From: Candidatus Dormiibacterota bacterium
Lineage (GTDB): Bacteria; Chloroflexota; Dormibacteria; Aeolococcales; Aeolococcaceae
Assembly: GCA_003153505.1 (NCBI GenBank)
Contig: PLZA01000053.1
Location: forward strand, 1 to 58,540
DNA: 58,540 nucleotides
Direction: 5' to 3'
Under the pieces are notes generated by a model. The model was not told where the DNA came from. It made no database searches and was given only the letters and a program-made list of their open reading frames with translations. The translations under genes were made by a program, and so were the position numbers. Positions within the stretch are counted from its first letter, which is position 1; the number at the start of each line of letters is the position of its first letter. Positions 1 to 8,082 of this stretch are shown here, one piece after another.

Positions 1-1565
1 GCGGCGACGTCGGCTTCGGCAAGACGGAGCTAGCGGTGCGGGCGGCATTCAAAGCGGCCATCGAAGGCCGCCAGGTCGCCATGCTCGTGCCGACGACGGT
101 GCTCTGCCAGCAGCACTTCATCACGTTCACGGAACGGCTTGCGGCCTTTCCCATCACGGTGCGTCAGCTGTCGAGATTTGTCAGTGACGAGGAGATCGCG
201 CGGACACTCGCAGGGCTGCGCAGCGGCGCTGTCGATATCGTCGTGGGGACGCACCGGCTGCTCCAGAAGGACGTCGAGTTCAAGAATCTCGGACTCGTCG
301 TCATCGACGAGGAGCAGCGGTTCGGCGTGCTGCAGAAGGAGCGATTCAAGGAGCTGCGCGTCGCTGTGGATGTGCTGTCGCTCTCGGCCACACCGATCCC
401 GCGCACGCTGCATATGTCGCTTGCGGGGATCCGCGATCTCTCCGTCATCCAGACCCCGCCTGAGGAACGCCAGCCGATCAAGACGTACGTGACGGCGCGC
501 GAGGACTCGCTCATCCGCGAGGTGATCACGCGTGAGCTTGCCCGCGGTGGCCAGTGTTTCTTCCTGCACAACCGGGTCGCGGGCATCGAGGCGGTTGCCG
601 ATCGCCTCCGCGCGCTCGTCCCGGAAGCTCGCGTCGAGGTCGCGCACGGGCAGATGCAAGAGGGGATGCTCGCGTCGGTGATGAGCCGCTTCGGCGACGG
701 CGACGTCGACGTGCTGCTGTGCACGACCATCATCGAATCCGGTCTCGATATCCCGAACGCCAACACGATCGTCATCGATGATGCGCACCGGTTGGGTCTG
801 GCCCAGCTCTATCAGCTGCGCGGACGTGTGGGACGCGCCGGGCAGCGCGCGTACGCGTACATGATGTATCCGCCCGCGAGGTCGCTCACCGAGAAAGCGG
901 ACAAGCGGCTCGACGTGATCGGCGATCTGCAGGACCTCGGTGCGGGGTTCAAGCTGGCGATGCGCGACCTCGAGATTCGCGGGGCGGGAAACCTCCTGGG
1001 CGAGGAGCAGCATGGAGAGATCGCAGCGGTCGGCCTCGAGCTGTACAACCATCTGCTCGCCGACGCGGTGACGTCGCTGCAGGGCAAACCGGTGCTGGAA
1101 TCACCGGCACAGGTGACCGTGACGCTTCCGGTTGCAGCATTCCTCCCCGCTGACTATGTCTCCGACGAGCGCCTTCGCCTGCGCTGCTACCAGGAGCTCG
1201 CCGCATGTGTCAGCGAGACCGAGCTGGATCAGCGTGCACGGGGACTCGTCGACCGATTCGGCCCGATGCCCACGCCGACCGCGGCGCTGATCGACTCGCT
1301 GCGCGTCCGCCTGCTCGCAGCCGCCGCCGGGGCGCTCGGCGTCGATACCGAGCGCGGTCGAGGCGTCGTCATCCGTCTCACCCTTGATCACGGGCTCGAC
1401 CTGCAGAGCGTGGCGGCGCAATTCCGTGGGATCACGACGACGCCGTCGCAACTGCACCTCAGTGACGCCTGGCAGACGACGCTCACGCCGGTGTTGCGCG
1501 AGCTTGGCCGAATGGTGCGCGCTCGGCAGCGTGAGCCGGTTGCTGCGCTGAACACCCATGCGTGA
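1..1565 (+). CDS. mfd: Transcription-repair coupling factor Mfd, C-terminal part (5' truncated by window edge)
   Basis: Mfd is the ATP-driven translocase that removes RNA polymerase stalled at DNA lesions and recruits the UvrA/UvrB excision machinery. The reading frame is open from base 3, where it begins inside the Walker A motif (GDVGFGKTE). It continues through the DEEQRFGV Walker B box, the SATPIPRTLHMSL motif and the second RecA-like domain (IIESGLDIPNANT, then QLRGRVGRAGQRAYAY). The C-terminal TRCF domain follows the RGAGNLLGEEQHG motif. The N-terminal UvrB-homology and RNAP-interaction domains lie upstream of the window. The TGA stop lies inside the start of mazG (8-bp overlap), so the two are probably co-transcribed. 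Identification is secure. Confidence 0.96.
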   Translation, partial: GDVGFGKTELAVRAAFKAAIEGRQVAMLVPTTVLCQQHFITFTERLAAFPITVRQLSRFVSDEEIARTLAGLRSGAVDIVVGTHRLLQKDVEFKNLGLVVIDEEQRFGVLQKERFKELRVAVDVLSLSATPIPRTLHMSLAGIRDLSVIQTPPEERQPIKTYVTAREDSLIREVITRELARGGQCFFLHNRVAGIEAVADRLRALVPEARVEVAHGQMQEGMLASVMSRFGDGDVDVLLCTTIIESGLDIPNANTIVIDDAHRLGLAQLYQLRGRVGRAGQRAYAYMMYPPARSLTEKADKRLDVIGDLQDLGAGFKLAMRDLEIRGAGNLLGEEQHGEIAAVGLELYNHLLADAVTSLQGKPVLESPAQVTVTLPVAAFLPADYVSDERLRLRCYQELAACVSETELDQRARGLVDRFGPMPTPTAALIDSLRVRLLAAAAGALGVDTERGRGVVIRLTLDHGLDLQSVAAQFRGITTTPSQLHLSDAWQTTLTPVLRELGRMVRARQREPVAALNTHA

Positions 1566-2373
1566 CGAGGCCGTCGAGGCACTCAGGGCGCTCAATGAGG
1601 TGGTCGAGCGGCTGCGCGCGCCTGGCGGGTGCCCCTGGGACCGTGAGCAGACGCATCGCAGCCTCCGTCCGTACCTCCTCGAGGAGACATACGAGGTGCT
1701 CGAGGCGATCGACAGTGCGGCGCCGGCGACGCTGCGCGAGGAACTCGGTGACTTGCTGCTCCAGGTGCTCATGCACAGCGCGATCGCGATGGAGGCGCAG
1801 GACGGCTTCGACATCGGCGATGTCGCCGACGAGGTGCGCGCCAAGATGATCCACCGCCATCCCCACGTTTTCGGCGATGTCGCGGTGGATGGCCCGGCGG
1901 GGGTGGTCGTGAACTGGGAGAAGCTCAAGACCGCGGAAAAGCGCGAGCGCCTCTCGCTCCTCGACGGGGTGCCGGCGGCGCTGCCCGCGCTGGCCCACGC
2001 GCAGGGAGTGCAGAAACGTCCGGCGCGCGTCGGCTTCGACGAGACGCCGACCGTCCCGGTCGCGCTCGACGCTGTCGAGGTGGCGCTCGAACGGGTCGCG
2101 GAGGTTGCGGGCGGTCTCGCCGAGGCGGCGCGCGGCGAGGACTGGGCGGCGGAAGCGGGCGACCCCGAGGTCGCGATCGGCGATCTGCTCTTCGCGGTGG
2201 TGGCACTGGCGCGACGGCTCCGCGTGAATCCCGAGGAGGCGCTGCGCGGACGTGCAATGGGTTTCGCGGCTCGATTCCGAGCACTCGAGGCCCGCGCTCG
2301 AGCGGACGGCGTCGACCTGCACGACCTTGACGACGTGAGTTGGCAGGCTCGGTGGGAGGCGACCGCCTCCTGA
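1558..2373 (+). CDS. mazG: Nucleoside triphosphate pyrophosphohydrolase MazG
   Basis: MazG hydrolyses (d)NTPs to the monophosphate and pyrophosphate, cleaning the nucleotide pool; it acts in the cytosol. The 271-residue product matches the usual two-domain length (about 260). The N-terminal MazG domain is recognisable from GGCPWDREQTH (residues 23-33), the paired acidic helices (E42, E43, E46 and E61, E62, D65) that coordinate Mg2+, and KMIHRHPHVFGD. The second half repeats the fold with more divergence. The ATG start overlaps the mfd stop by 8 bp, so translation is probably coupled. An mfd-mazG pairing followed by an ftsB-like gene is also found in other Gram-positive-type genomes (family knowledge). 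Confidence 0.93.
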   Translation: MRDEAVEALRALNEVVERLRAPGGCPWDREQTHRSLRPYLLEETYEVLEAIDSAAPATLREELGDLLLQVLMHSAIAMEAQDGFDIGDVADEVRAKMIHRHPHVFGDVAVDGPAGVVVNWEKLKTAEKRERLSLLDGVPAALPALAHAQGVQKRPARVGFDETPTVPVALDAVEVALERVAEVAGGLAEAARGEDWAAEAGDPEVAIGDLLFAVVALARRLRVNPEEALRGRAMGFAARFRALEARARADGVDLHDLDDVSWQARWEATAS

Positions 2374-2506
2374 CCGAAGCCCCCAGGGTCCTTGTCAAAT
2401 CCGCCCCTGGGCCGCATCCTATTCCGACACCCGGCGCCACACGTCACTGCATTCGTCTCACCAGACGCCGGAAGAAGGTCGAACCATCCGTCCCACTCCA
2501 CGTCCC

Positions 2507-2956
2507 ATGATCGACAGCCCGATCACGCTGCGCCGGATTGCCGTCGTGCTGATCGCGGGGATCTGCGGACTGGTGGCGTTCGCGGTCTATGGACAGGTGG
2601 CACAGAGCCGTCACCTCGACTCCCAGGTGAACACGCTCGCGACCCGGAACTCGGCACTGACCCAGCAGATCACCGATCGTGAGCGCGAGATCGCCGATGC
2701 CCAGACCATCGCCTGGCTGGAGCAGCAGGCGCGCCAGCTCGGCTACGTCTTCGCTGGGGAGCACCTGTACGTCATCGTCCCTGCAGGGGCGGCTCATGCC
2801 TCGACGGGCGGTGTGTCGGTGCCGATCCCGACGTTCCCGCCGCCACCATCAGCAACCGCCACACCCTCCGCGACCCCGAAGCCAAGCGCGCCGGCCAGCC
2901 CAAGCCCGAGCCACGCGTCCACTCCTTCGCCCGGCCCCACGCTGACGCCGCACTGA
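2507..2956 (+). CDS. Septum formation initiator protein, FtsB/DivIC-like
   Basis: This is a small bitopic membrane protein of the FtsB/DivIC family, part of the divisome FtsQ-FtsL-FtsB type complex at the division site. The sequence shows one N-terminal membrane segment (about residues 10-28), then a heptad-rich coiled coil (about 33-65), then the family signature LEQQARQLGYVFAGEHLY where the coiled coil ends. After that comes a Pro/Ser/Thr-rich tail of about 45 residues, probably disordered and outside the membrane. The ATG at 2507 has no clear Shine-Dalgarno sequence. The 133 bp upstream to mazG contains no other gene. FtsB and DivIC cannot be told apart from sequence alone. Confidence 0.8.
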   Translation: MIDSPITLRRIAVVLIAGICGLVAFAVYGQVAQSRHLDSQVNTLATRNSALTQQITDREREIADAQTIAWLEQQARQLGYVFAGEHLYVIVPAGAAHASTGGVSVPIPTFPPPPSATATPSATPKPSAPASPSPSHASTPSPGPTLTPH

Positions 2957-2991
2957 CGCCGATCCGCCCAGGAGGATGGTGCCGCGTGCGG

Positions 2992-2997
2992 TATCCT
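2992..2997 (+). promoter_or_regulatory. -10 box of the initiator tRNA promoter
   Basis: TATCCT lies 5 nt before the first base of the initiator tRNA, the right place for a -10 element. I see no convincing -35 box at 17 nt upstream. Assigned by position and consensus only. Confidence 0.45.
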
Positions 2998-3002
2998 CTG
3001 AG

Positions 3003-3077
3003 GGCGGCGTGGAGCAGTGGAAGCTCGTCGGGCTCATAACCCGAAGGTCGTCGGTTCGAATCCGACCGCCGCAACCA
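3003..3077 (+). tRNA. Initiator tRNA-fMet (CAT)
   Basis: A full cloverleaf can be folded: acceptor 3003-3009 with 3067-3073, D stem GAGC/GCTC (3012-3015, 3023-3026), anticodon stem 3028-3032 with 3040-3044, T arm 3050-3066, and an encoded CCA at 3075-3077. The anticodon CAT is at 3035-3037. Two initiator hallmarks are present: three consecutive G-C pairs at the base of the anticodon stem (GGG/CCC) and an unpaired 1-72 position. Here 1-72 is G.A rather than the usual C.A of bacterial initiators. It would be charged by MetRS, formylated, and used for start codon recognition. Confidence 0.93.
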
Positions 3078-3157
3078 CCCCTCTTCACGAAGTTTCCCGG
3101 ACGACGCTATGCTCTGGGGAGTACCGCTCGGTATGGGCGACATTCAGGGGGGAACCG

Positions 3158-4990
3158 ATGATCCGCAAGCGATTCCTTGCCGCGGGCACGGTGGCGCTCG
3201 CGTTGCTCGTGATCCCGCCTGCAGCGATCGTCGCCGCGAGTACGAGGAGCGCCCACGCGACCTTCGTCAGCGCGGTGACATACCTGAACGGTGTGACCTG
3301 TCTGACCTCATCGCAGTGCTGGGCCGTCGGAAGCCAGCGATCGATCAATTCCGGACTGTATGTGCCGCTGATTCAGCGCTGGGACGGAAACTCGTGGGCC
3401 AGCGAGAGCTCGCCGGCACTTGCCGGGTTGTCCGCCGCTCTACTGGGGATCACGTGCGCCAGTGCCTCGGAGTGCTGGGCAGTTGGTGGCGAGAGCACGG
3501 TGGCCGGCGCTTCAGGCGGCTTCATCGAACGGTGGGACGGTCTCGCATGGACCCTGGTCACTCCATTTGCCCCAAGCGCGCTTGCAAGCGTGACCTGCGT
3601 CTCGACCGCAGACTGCTGGGCGGTCGGAGAGACGCCCCCTGCGGCGCCGGGCGACCCTTCTTCCGGAGTGATCGAGAACTGGAACGGGAGCACCTGGAGC
3701 GTCATCGCGTCGCAGGCTCAGGGGATCCCTTGGCTCGAGGGCGTCGCCTGCGTGTCGTCAACCAATTGCTGGGCGTCCGGCTCCGGCTTCGAGCACTGGA
3801 ATGGAGCCGCCTGGACGCCGGTGCCCGTCTTCGAGACCGGCCCCTTCTCAAGCGTGGCCTGTGCGTCGCTGACGGAGTGCTGGGCCGTTGAGAGCCGCTA
3901 CCACGTCATCGAACGCTGGAATGGAACCTCATGGACCGGGATCACCCTTGCTGACGGCAACCTCCAGCTGAGCGGTGTGACCTGCGTCGCGGCAGCCGAG
4001 TGCTGGGCGGTGGGGACCGATTATTTCGGGCAAACGTCGAAGACCGCCGTTGAGCGCTGGAGCGGCACCACCTGGGCTCCGGTGGCATCGCCTGACCCCA
4101 TCCCCTATGGCTCCATCGGCTCTGGCTACGGCGACGGGCTTTCGGCCGTGACCTGCATCACAACATCGACCTGCATCGCGATCGGGAGCAATGTCGCGGG
4201 CTTGCTGGCCGGGGTTCACGAAACCTGGAACGGCACGTGGTGGACGGCCACCCTGCAACAGGACACCCCCGGGGTCGTCTATGACCGGTGGGAAGCGGTC
4301 GTCGACCAGAGCGCAAGCGGCGGGACATTGCGTGAAAGCGAGATCGCCGGCGAGACGGCATCGTTCCGCTTCTCCGGGACCGCGATCACATGGCTCGCGG
4401 AGGCGAGCGGATCCCATGGCATCGCAGCGGTGACCATTGACGGCGTCAACAAGGGAGACATCGACCTGTTCAGGGCCTCAACACCTGGCGTGGCCGTGTC
4501 GAATACATTCGCCGGATTGGCGCCCGGGCCGCACACCATCGTGATCACGGTGACCGGTACCAAGAACCCGGCCTCCAGCGGCGTGGTGGTGGACATCGAC
4601 GCATTCCAGGTCGGCACATCGATCACCCAGGACTCGTCCCCGCAACTCACCTATGACTCATGGACGGGATCCACGTCGGCACTGGCCTCCGGCGGCTCAT
4701 ATCGGAGCAGTTCGGAGCCGAGAGCGGTTGCGAAGTTCACCTACACGGGAACCGGTGTCGACTGGATCACCGCAACCGGGCCCGCGGGCGGAATGGCACG
4801 GGTCACCGTCGACGGCTCGCTCGTCGCGATCGTCGACCTCTACGCGGCGACCGCGGCATCACAGGTGGTGGAGTCCTACCAGGGGCTCGCTCCCGGTTCG
4901 CACACCCTCGCAGTGACGCTGGTCGGTTCGAAGAACCCACTGTCGACAGGGCATGAGGTCGTCATCGACGCCTTCGTGATCCACGAGTAG
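3158..4990 (+). CDS. Secreted repeat protein with CWAVG-type repeats and two C-terminal beta-sandwich-like modules
   Basis: Function unknown. The ATG at 3158 was chosen because it follows a strong Shine-Dalgarno sequence (AGGGGGG) and starts a clear signal peptide (MIRKRF then a hydrophobic run ending near AAIVAAS); an upstream in-frame start would run through the tRNA gene. The mature protein has about eight repeats of roughly 45 residues with the pattern VTC....CWAVG......IERWNGTTWT, suggesting a beta-propeller with a possible Cys-Cys pair per blade (C...eCWAVG). Residues about 375-610 contain two copies of a module of about 110 residues starting YDRW/YDSW and ending near GLAPGPHTIVITVTGTKNP, resembling carbohydrate-binding beta-sandwiches. 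Probably an extracellular binding or surface protein; ligand unknown. Confidence 0.75.
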   Translation: MIRKRFLAAGTVALALLVIPPAAIVAASTRSAHATFVSAVTYLNGVTCLTSSQCWAVGSQRSINSGLYVPLIQRWDGNSWASESSPALAGLSAALLGITCASASECWAVGGESTVAGASGGFIERWDGLAWTLVTPFAPSALASVTCVSTADCWAVGETPPAAPGDPSSGVIENWNGSTWSVIASQAQGIPWLEGVACVSSTNCWASGSGFEHWNGAAWTPVPVFETGPFSSVACASLTECWAVESRYHVIERWNGTSWTGITLADGNLQLSGVTCVAAAECWAVGTDYFGQTSKTAVERWSGTTWAPVASPDPIPYGSIGSGYGDGLSAVTCITTSTCIAIGSNVAGLLAGVHETWNGTWWTATLQQDTPGVVYDRWEAVVDQSASGGTLRESEIAGETASFRFSGTAITWLAEASGSHGIAAVTIDGVNKGDIDLFRASTPGVAVSNTFAGLAPGPHTIVITVTGTKNPASSGVVVDIDAFQVGTSITQDSSPQLTYDSWTGSTSALASGGSYRSSSEPRAVAKFTYTGTGVDWITATGPAGGMARVTVDGSLVAIVDLYAATAASQVVESYQGLAPGSHTLAVTLVGSKNPLSTGHEVVIDAFVIHE

Positions 4991-5023
4991 GCGCCTCGAC
5001 GTCCTCGATCGCCTTGTCCAACG

Positions 5024-5029
5024 TATAGT
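5024..5029 (+). promoter_or_regulatory. Candidate -10 box upstream of tRNA-Met/tilS
   Basis: TATAGT in the 114-bp gap after the secreted repeat gene. It is the best -10 match before the tRNA at 5105, implying a leader of about 70 nt. No clear -35 box is seen. Confidence 0.35.
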
Positions 5030-5104
5030 CGGGCCGCGTAGGATGACTGCCTGCCGTACGCACGTCCCAGTGCCGGCGCGACCTGTTCCCCCAGCAGATT
5101 GCTT

Positions 5105-5180
5105 GGCGGTTTAGCTCAGGTGGTAGAGCACCCGGTTCATACCCGGTATGTCCCTGGTTCGAATCCAGGAACCGCCACCA
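5105..5180 (+). tRNA. tRNA-Met (CAT), probably elongator
   Basis: A cloverleaf folds with acceptor 5105-5111/5170-5176, D stem GCTC/GAGC, T arm ending in CCAGG (5165-5169) and an encoded CCA at 5178-5180. The anticodon is CAT in the loop TTCATAC. That loop, with C at position 38, is typical of elongator tRNA-Met in some bacteria and plastids; tRNA-Ile2(CAT) normally has CTCATAA. The acceptor is fully paired, so this is not an initiator. The tilS gene, whose product modifies tRNA-Ile2(CAT), follows directly, so an Ile2 identity cannot be fully excluded. Confidence 0.85.
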
Positions 5181-5227
5181 CGCCCGGCCACGGCGGCACG
5201 CTGACGCCACGCGAGCGTACAGCCGCG

Positions 5228-5968
5228 GTGGCGCGGGTGCGGCGGGCGGTCGCGACCGCTGCGGACCGGCGAGGGATCATCGCCCCCGGCGAGCACGTGC
5301 TGATCGCCTGCAGTGGAGGACCGGACTCCACGGCCCTGCTCGATGCGCTCGCACGGTTGGCGCCGCCTCGTGCATGGCGCCTGTCCGTCGCGCATGTCGA
5401 CCACGGAATCCGGGCCGGGTCGGCGCTCGAGGCAGGGCTCGTGGAGCGCCTCGCCGCCGCTCGGGGCCTCACATTCCGCGCGCTCTCGGTCGAGGTCGCA
5501 GCGGGCGGATCGATGCAGGATCGCGCCCGAGTCGCGCGCCATCGGGCACTCCGCGCCGAGGCTTCGAGGGTCGGCGCCGCGGTGATCGCGCTCGGCCACA
5601 CCGCGGATGACCAGGCGGAGACCGTGCTCATGCGCGCGCTTGCCGGTGCGTCCCCGGCGGGCCTCCCCGCGATGGCGGCGCGTGAGCGCGGGCTGATCCG
5701 TCCGTTGCTCCGGGTGTGGCGGGAGGCGACCATCGCGTACTGCTCGGCGCTCGGGCTCGAGACCATCGATGACCCGAGCAACTCCGACCCGCGGTTCCTG
5801 CGCAGCCGGGTGCGCCACGAGGTGATTCCCGCCCTGGAGGCGGTGTTCCCCGGGGCGCGCCGGAGGCTCGTCGTGCTCGCCGAGCGCCAGCGACGGCTGC
5901 TGAATTCGGGAATCGCCGGCGCCGGGCCGGCTGATGGCGCCAGGGTTGGGATCGTAGACCCCTGGTAG
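5228..5968 (+). CDS. tilS: tRNA(Ile)-lysidine synthase TilS, short form
   Basis: TilS converts C34 of tRNA-Ile2(CAU) to lysidine, switching decoding from AUG to AUA. The N-terminal PP-loop ATPase domain is intact: SGGPDS at residues 29-34, AHVDHGIR, and the TilS signature GHTADDQAETVLMR, ending with DDPSNSDPRFLRSRVRHEVIP. The product is only about 246 residues; E. coli TilS is about 430, so the C-terminal substrate-recognition domains are absent. The start is uncertain: the frame has no ATG after the tRNA, and GTG at 5228 is chosen as the first standard start. The gene ends 9 bp before ftsH; the hpt gene often found between tilS and ftsH is missing here. Confidence 0.85.
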   Translation: MARVRRAVATAADRRGIIAPGEHVLIACSGGPDSTALLDALARLAPPRAWRLSVAHVDHGIRAGSALEAGLVERLAAARGLTFRALSVEVAAGGSMQDRARVARHRALRAEASRVGAAVIALGHTADDQAETVLMRALAGASPAGLPAMAARERGLIRPLLRVWREATIAYCSALGLETIDDPSNSDPRFLRSRVRHEVIPALEAVFPGARRRLVVLAERQRRLLNSGIAGAGPADGARVGIVDPW

Positions 5969-5971
5969 ACT
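5966..5971 (+). promoter_or_regulatory. -10 box giving a likely leaderless ftsH transcript
   Basis: TAGACT ends 6 nt before the GTG start of ftsH. A transcript from this box would begin at or next to the start codon, and ftsH has no Shine-Dalgarno sequence in this position. The box overlaps the tilS stop codon. Confidence 0.5.
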
Positions 5972-5977
5972 GAGTTC

Positions 5978-7933
5978 GTGCCCACGTCGCGCCGCAGCGT
6001 CACCTACATCGTCATCGCGCTCGCCGTGGTCGTGCTTGCGGCGATCCTGTACAAGACGTTCCCGAGCAGCAACGCAGCCACCGCACCGGCCGGCACCCTC
6101 GACCAGGCGATCCACAACTACTCGGTCAGCGGAGCCTCCCCGGGTCAGACCATCAGCGGCGTCAAGGCACAAGCGGCCGAGATTCAGAGCGACGGGCAGA
6201 CCGTCGTCTGGTGGTCCGGGAGCGGGGCGCAATACACAACCGTAGAGTCGTCTGCAGACGTCGTCTCGAAGGAGTTCCAGGATGCCGGCTACTACAACTA
6301 CAAGGTCGACTCCGCCGGTGGGGGCAACTTCTTGCTGAGCGTCATCCTTCCCAACCTGATCCTCTTCGGACTCATGGCGCTGATCCTCCTCTGGATCTTC
6401 CGCCAGACCCAGAGCGGCAACAACCAGGCGCTGTCCTTCGGGCGCAGCCGCGCTCGGCTGCTTGCCGGCGACAAGCCGGCGATCACCTTCGTCGACGTCG
6501 CCGGTGTTGACGAGGCCAAGCAGGAGCTGAACGAGATCGTCGAGTTCCTCAAGTATCCGGACAAGTTCGTCGCGGTGGGCGCCCGGATCCCCAAGGGCGT
6601 GCTCCTGGTCGGTCCTCCGGGAACCGGCAAGACCCTGCTGAGCAAGGCGGTCGCCGGCGAGGCGGGGGTGCCGTTCTTCAGCATCAGCGGCTCGGAGTTC
6701 GTCGAGATGTTCGTCGGTGTCGGCGCAAGCCGCGTCCGCGACCTCTTCGACCAGGCCAAGAAGAACTCGCCGTGCATCGTCTTCGTGGACGAGATCGACG
6801 CGGTGGGACGGCAGCGCGGCGCCGGCCTCGGCGGTGGTCACGATGAGCGCGAGCAGACCCTGAACCAGCTCCTCGTCGAGATGGACGGCTTCGAGACCAA
6901 CCAGCACGTCATCGTGATCGCGGCCACCAACCGGCCCGACGTCCTCGACCCGGCGCTGCTCCGCCCCGGCCGCTTCGACCGGCACGTCATGCTCGACCGT
7001 CCCGACATCCGCGGCCGGCGCGCGATCCTCGAAGTGCATTCGCGCAACAAGCCACTCGACCCGGGCGCCGATCTCGAGGTCCTCGCCAAGCAGACTCCGG
7101 GATTCAGCGGCGCGGACCTCTCGAACCTCATCAACGAGGCTGCCATCCTCGCGGCGCGCGGGAATCGCAAGGTGATCGTGATGAACGATCTCGAGGAGTC
7201 GATCGCCCGCGTGATCGCGGGTCCGGAGCGGAAGAGCCGGATGATCAGCGACAAGGAGAAGCTGACCATCGCGTTCCACGAGATGGGCCACGCCCTGGTC
7301 GGCACGACCCTGGAGCACACCGACCCGGTGCACAAGGTCACGATCGTCAGCCGCGGTCAGGCACTCGGCTGGACGATGAGCCTGCCGATCGAGGATCGCT
7401 ACCTGGTCAGCAAAGCCGAGCTCGTCGATCAGCTTGCCCAGATACTCGGCGGTCGTTGCGCCGAAGACCTCATCCTTGGCGAGGACAACATCACGACCGG
7501 CGCGTCCGACGACATCCGCAAGGCGACCAACCTCGCTCGCAAGATGGTCACCGAGTGGGGGATGAGTGACAAGCTCGGCCCGCTGACCTTTGGTGAGCGC
7601 CCGGAGATGGTGTTCCTCGGCAGGGATCTCGGCGAACAGCGCAACTACTCCGAGGGTATTGCCTCCGAGATCGACCAGGAGGTCCACCAGCTCGTCGCTG
7701 ACGCGTTCCAGCGTTCCAAGAAGGTGCTCCGCGAGCGTGAGCACGTGCTCCGCGCGCTGGCCTCACGGCTCGTCGAGGTCGAGACCATGGACGCACCCGA
7801 GATGGCGCGGATCATCAAGGAAGCGGAGTCGCGCAACGGTGTCGCGCCGGTCAACGGCAGCGGGCCGCCGCCTGAAGCCCCTCCGGCGCCCCCGGATCTT
7901 GTTCCACCCGCTGAGGCAGCAGCCGGAGCGTAG
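5978..7933 (+). CDS. ftsH: ATP-dependent zinc metalloprotease FtsH
   Basis: FtsH is a membrane-anchored AAA+ protease that degrades misassembled membrane proteins and short-lived regulators; it forms a hexamer facing the cytoplasm. The 651-residue product has two membrane segments (about 8-26 and 119-140) flanking an extracytoplasmic loop. The AAA module has Walker A GPPGTGKT (212-219), Walker B IVFVDEID and the [23 protein letters not shown]. The zinc motif is HEMGH (434-438), with the third ligand Asp in TTGASDD near 512. HEMGH in place of the usual HEAGH keeps the ligands. The tail is Pro-rich. The start is GTG with no Shine-Dalgarno sequence and a -10-like TAGACT 6 nt upstream. Confidence 0.96.
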   Translation: MPTSRRSVTYIVIALAVVVLAAILYKTFPSSNAATAPAGTLDQAIHNYSVSGASPGQTISGVKAQAAEIQSDGQTVVWWSGSGAQYTTVESSADVVSKEFQDAGYYNYKVDSAGGGNFLLSVILPNLILFGLMALILLWIFRQTQSGNNQALSFGRSRARLLAGDKPAITFVDVAGVDEAKQELNEIVEFLKYPDKFVAVGARIPKGVLLVGPPGTGKTLLSKAVAGEAGVPFFSISGSEFVEMFVGVGASRVRDLFDQAKKNSPCIVFVDEIDAVGRQRGAGLGGGHDEREQTLNQLLVEMDGFETNQHVIVIAATNRPDVLDPALLRPGRFDRHVMLDRPDIRGRRAILEVHSRNKPLDPGADLEVLAKQTPGFSGADLSNLINEAAILAARGNRKVIVMNDLEESIARVIAGPERKSRMISDKEKLTIAFHEMGHALVGTTLEHTDPVHKVTIVSRGQALGWTMSLPIEDRYLVSKAELVDQLAQILGGRCAEDLILGEDNITTGASDDIRKATNLARKMVTEWGMSDKLGPLTFGERPEMVFLGRDLGEQRNYSEGIASEIDQEVHQLVADAFQRSKKVLREREHVLRALASRLVEVETMDAPEMARIIKEAESRNGVAPVNGSGPPPEAPPAPPDLVPPAEAAAGA

Positions 7934-7936
7934 GGG

Positions 7937-7942
7937 TACACT
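7937..7942 (+). promoter_or_regulatory. Candidate -10 box for the pan-nad operon
   Basis: TACACT just after the ftsH stop codon. The next gene starts at 8083, giving a leader of about 130 nt that ends in a good Shine-Dalgarno sequence (CAGGAGGA, 8069-8076). I recognise no known riboswitch in the leader. Confidence 0.4.
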
Positions 7943-8082
7943 CACGCCGACCGGCCACACGCGGCCGTCGACGGCTGCAATGCGACCCGGGGACGCTCGC
8001 CGCGCCTCGAGGACCGCTGCCGGCGACGGGAAAGGGTGACCTGGCTCGAAGAGCGCTTGGATCCATCCAGGAGGACCGAGAC

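Noticed and set aside
3017..3157. An N-terminal extension of the secreted repeat protein.
   Set aside because: It would be translated from the initiator tRNA gene; the ATG at 3158 has a strong ribosome binding site and a signal peptide.
5111..7744. An 877-codon open frame on the minus strand opposite ftsH, and many other long minus-strand frames.
   Set aside because: They are shadows of high-GC plus-strand genes with clear families; their translations are Arg/His/Asp-rich without recognisable motifs.
7943..8082. The leader before the pan operon as a riboswitch.
   Set aside because: I could not match it to any known riboswitch and found no convincing conserved fold by eye; a covariance-model search would settle it.
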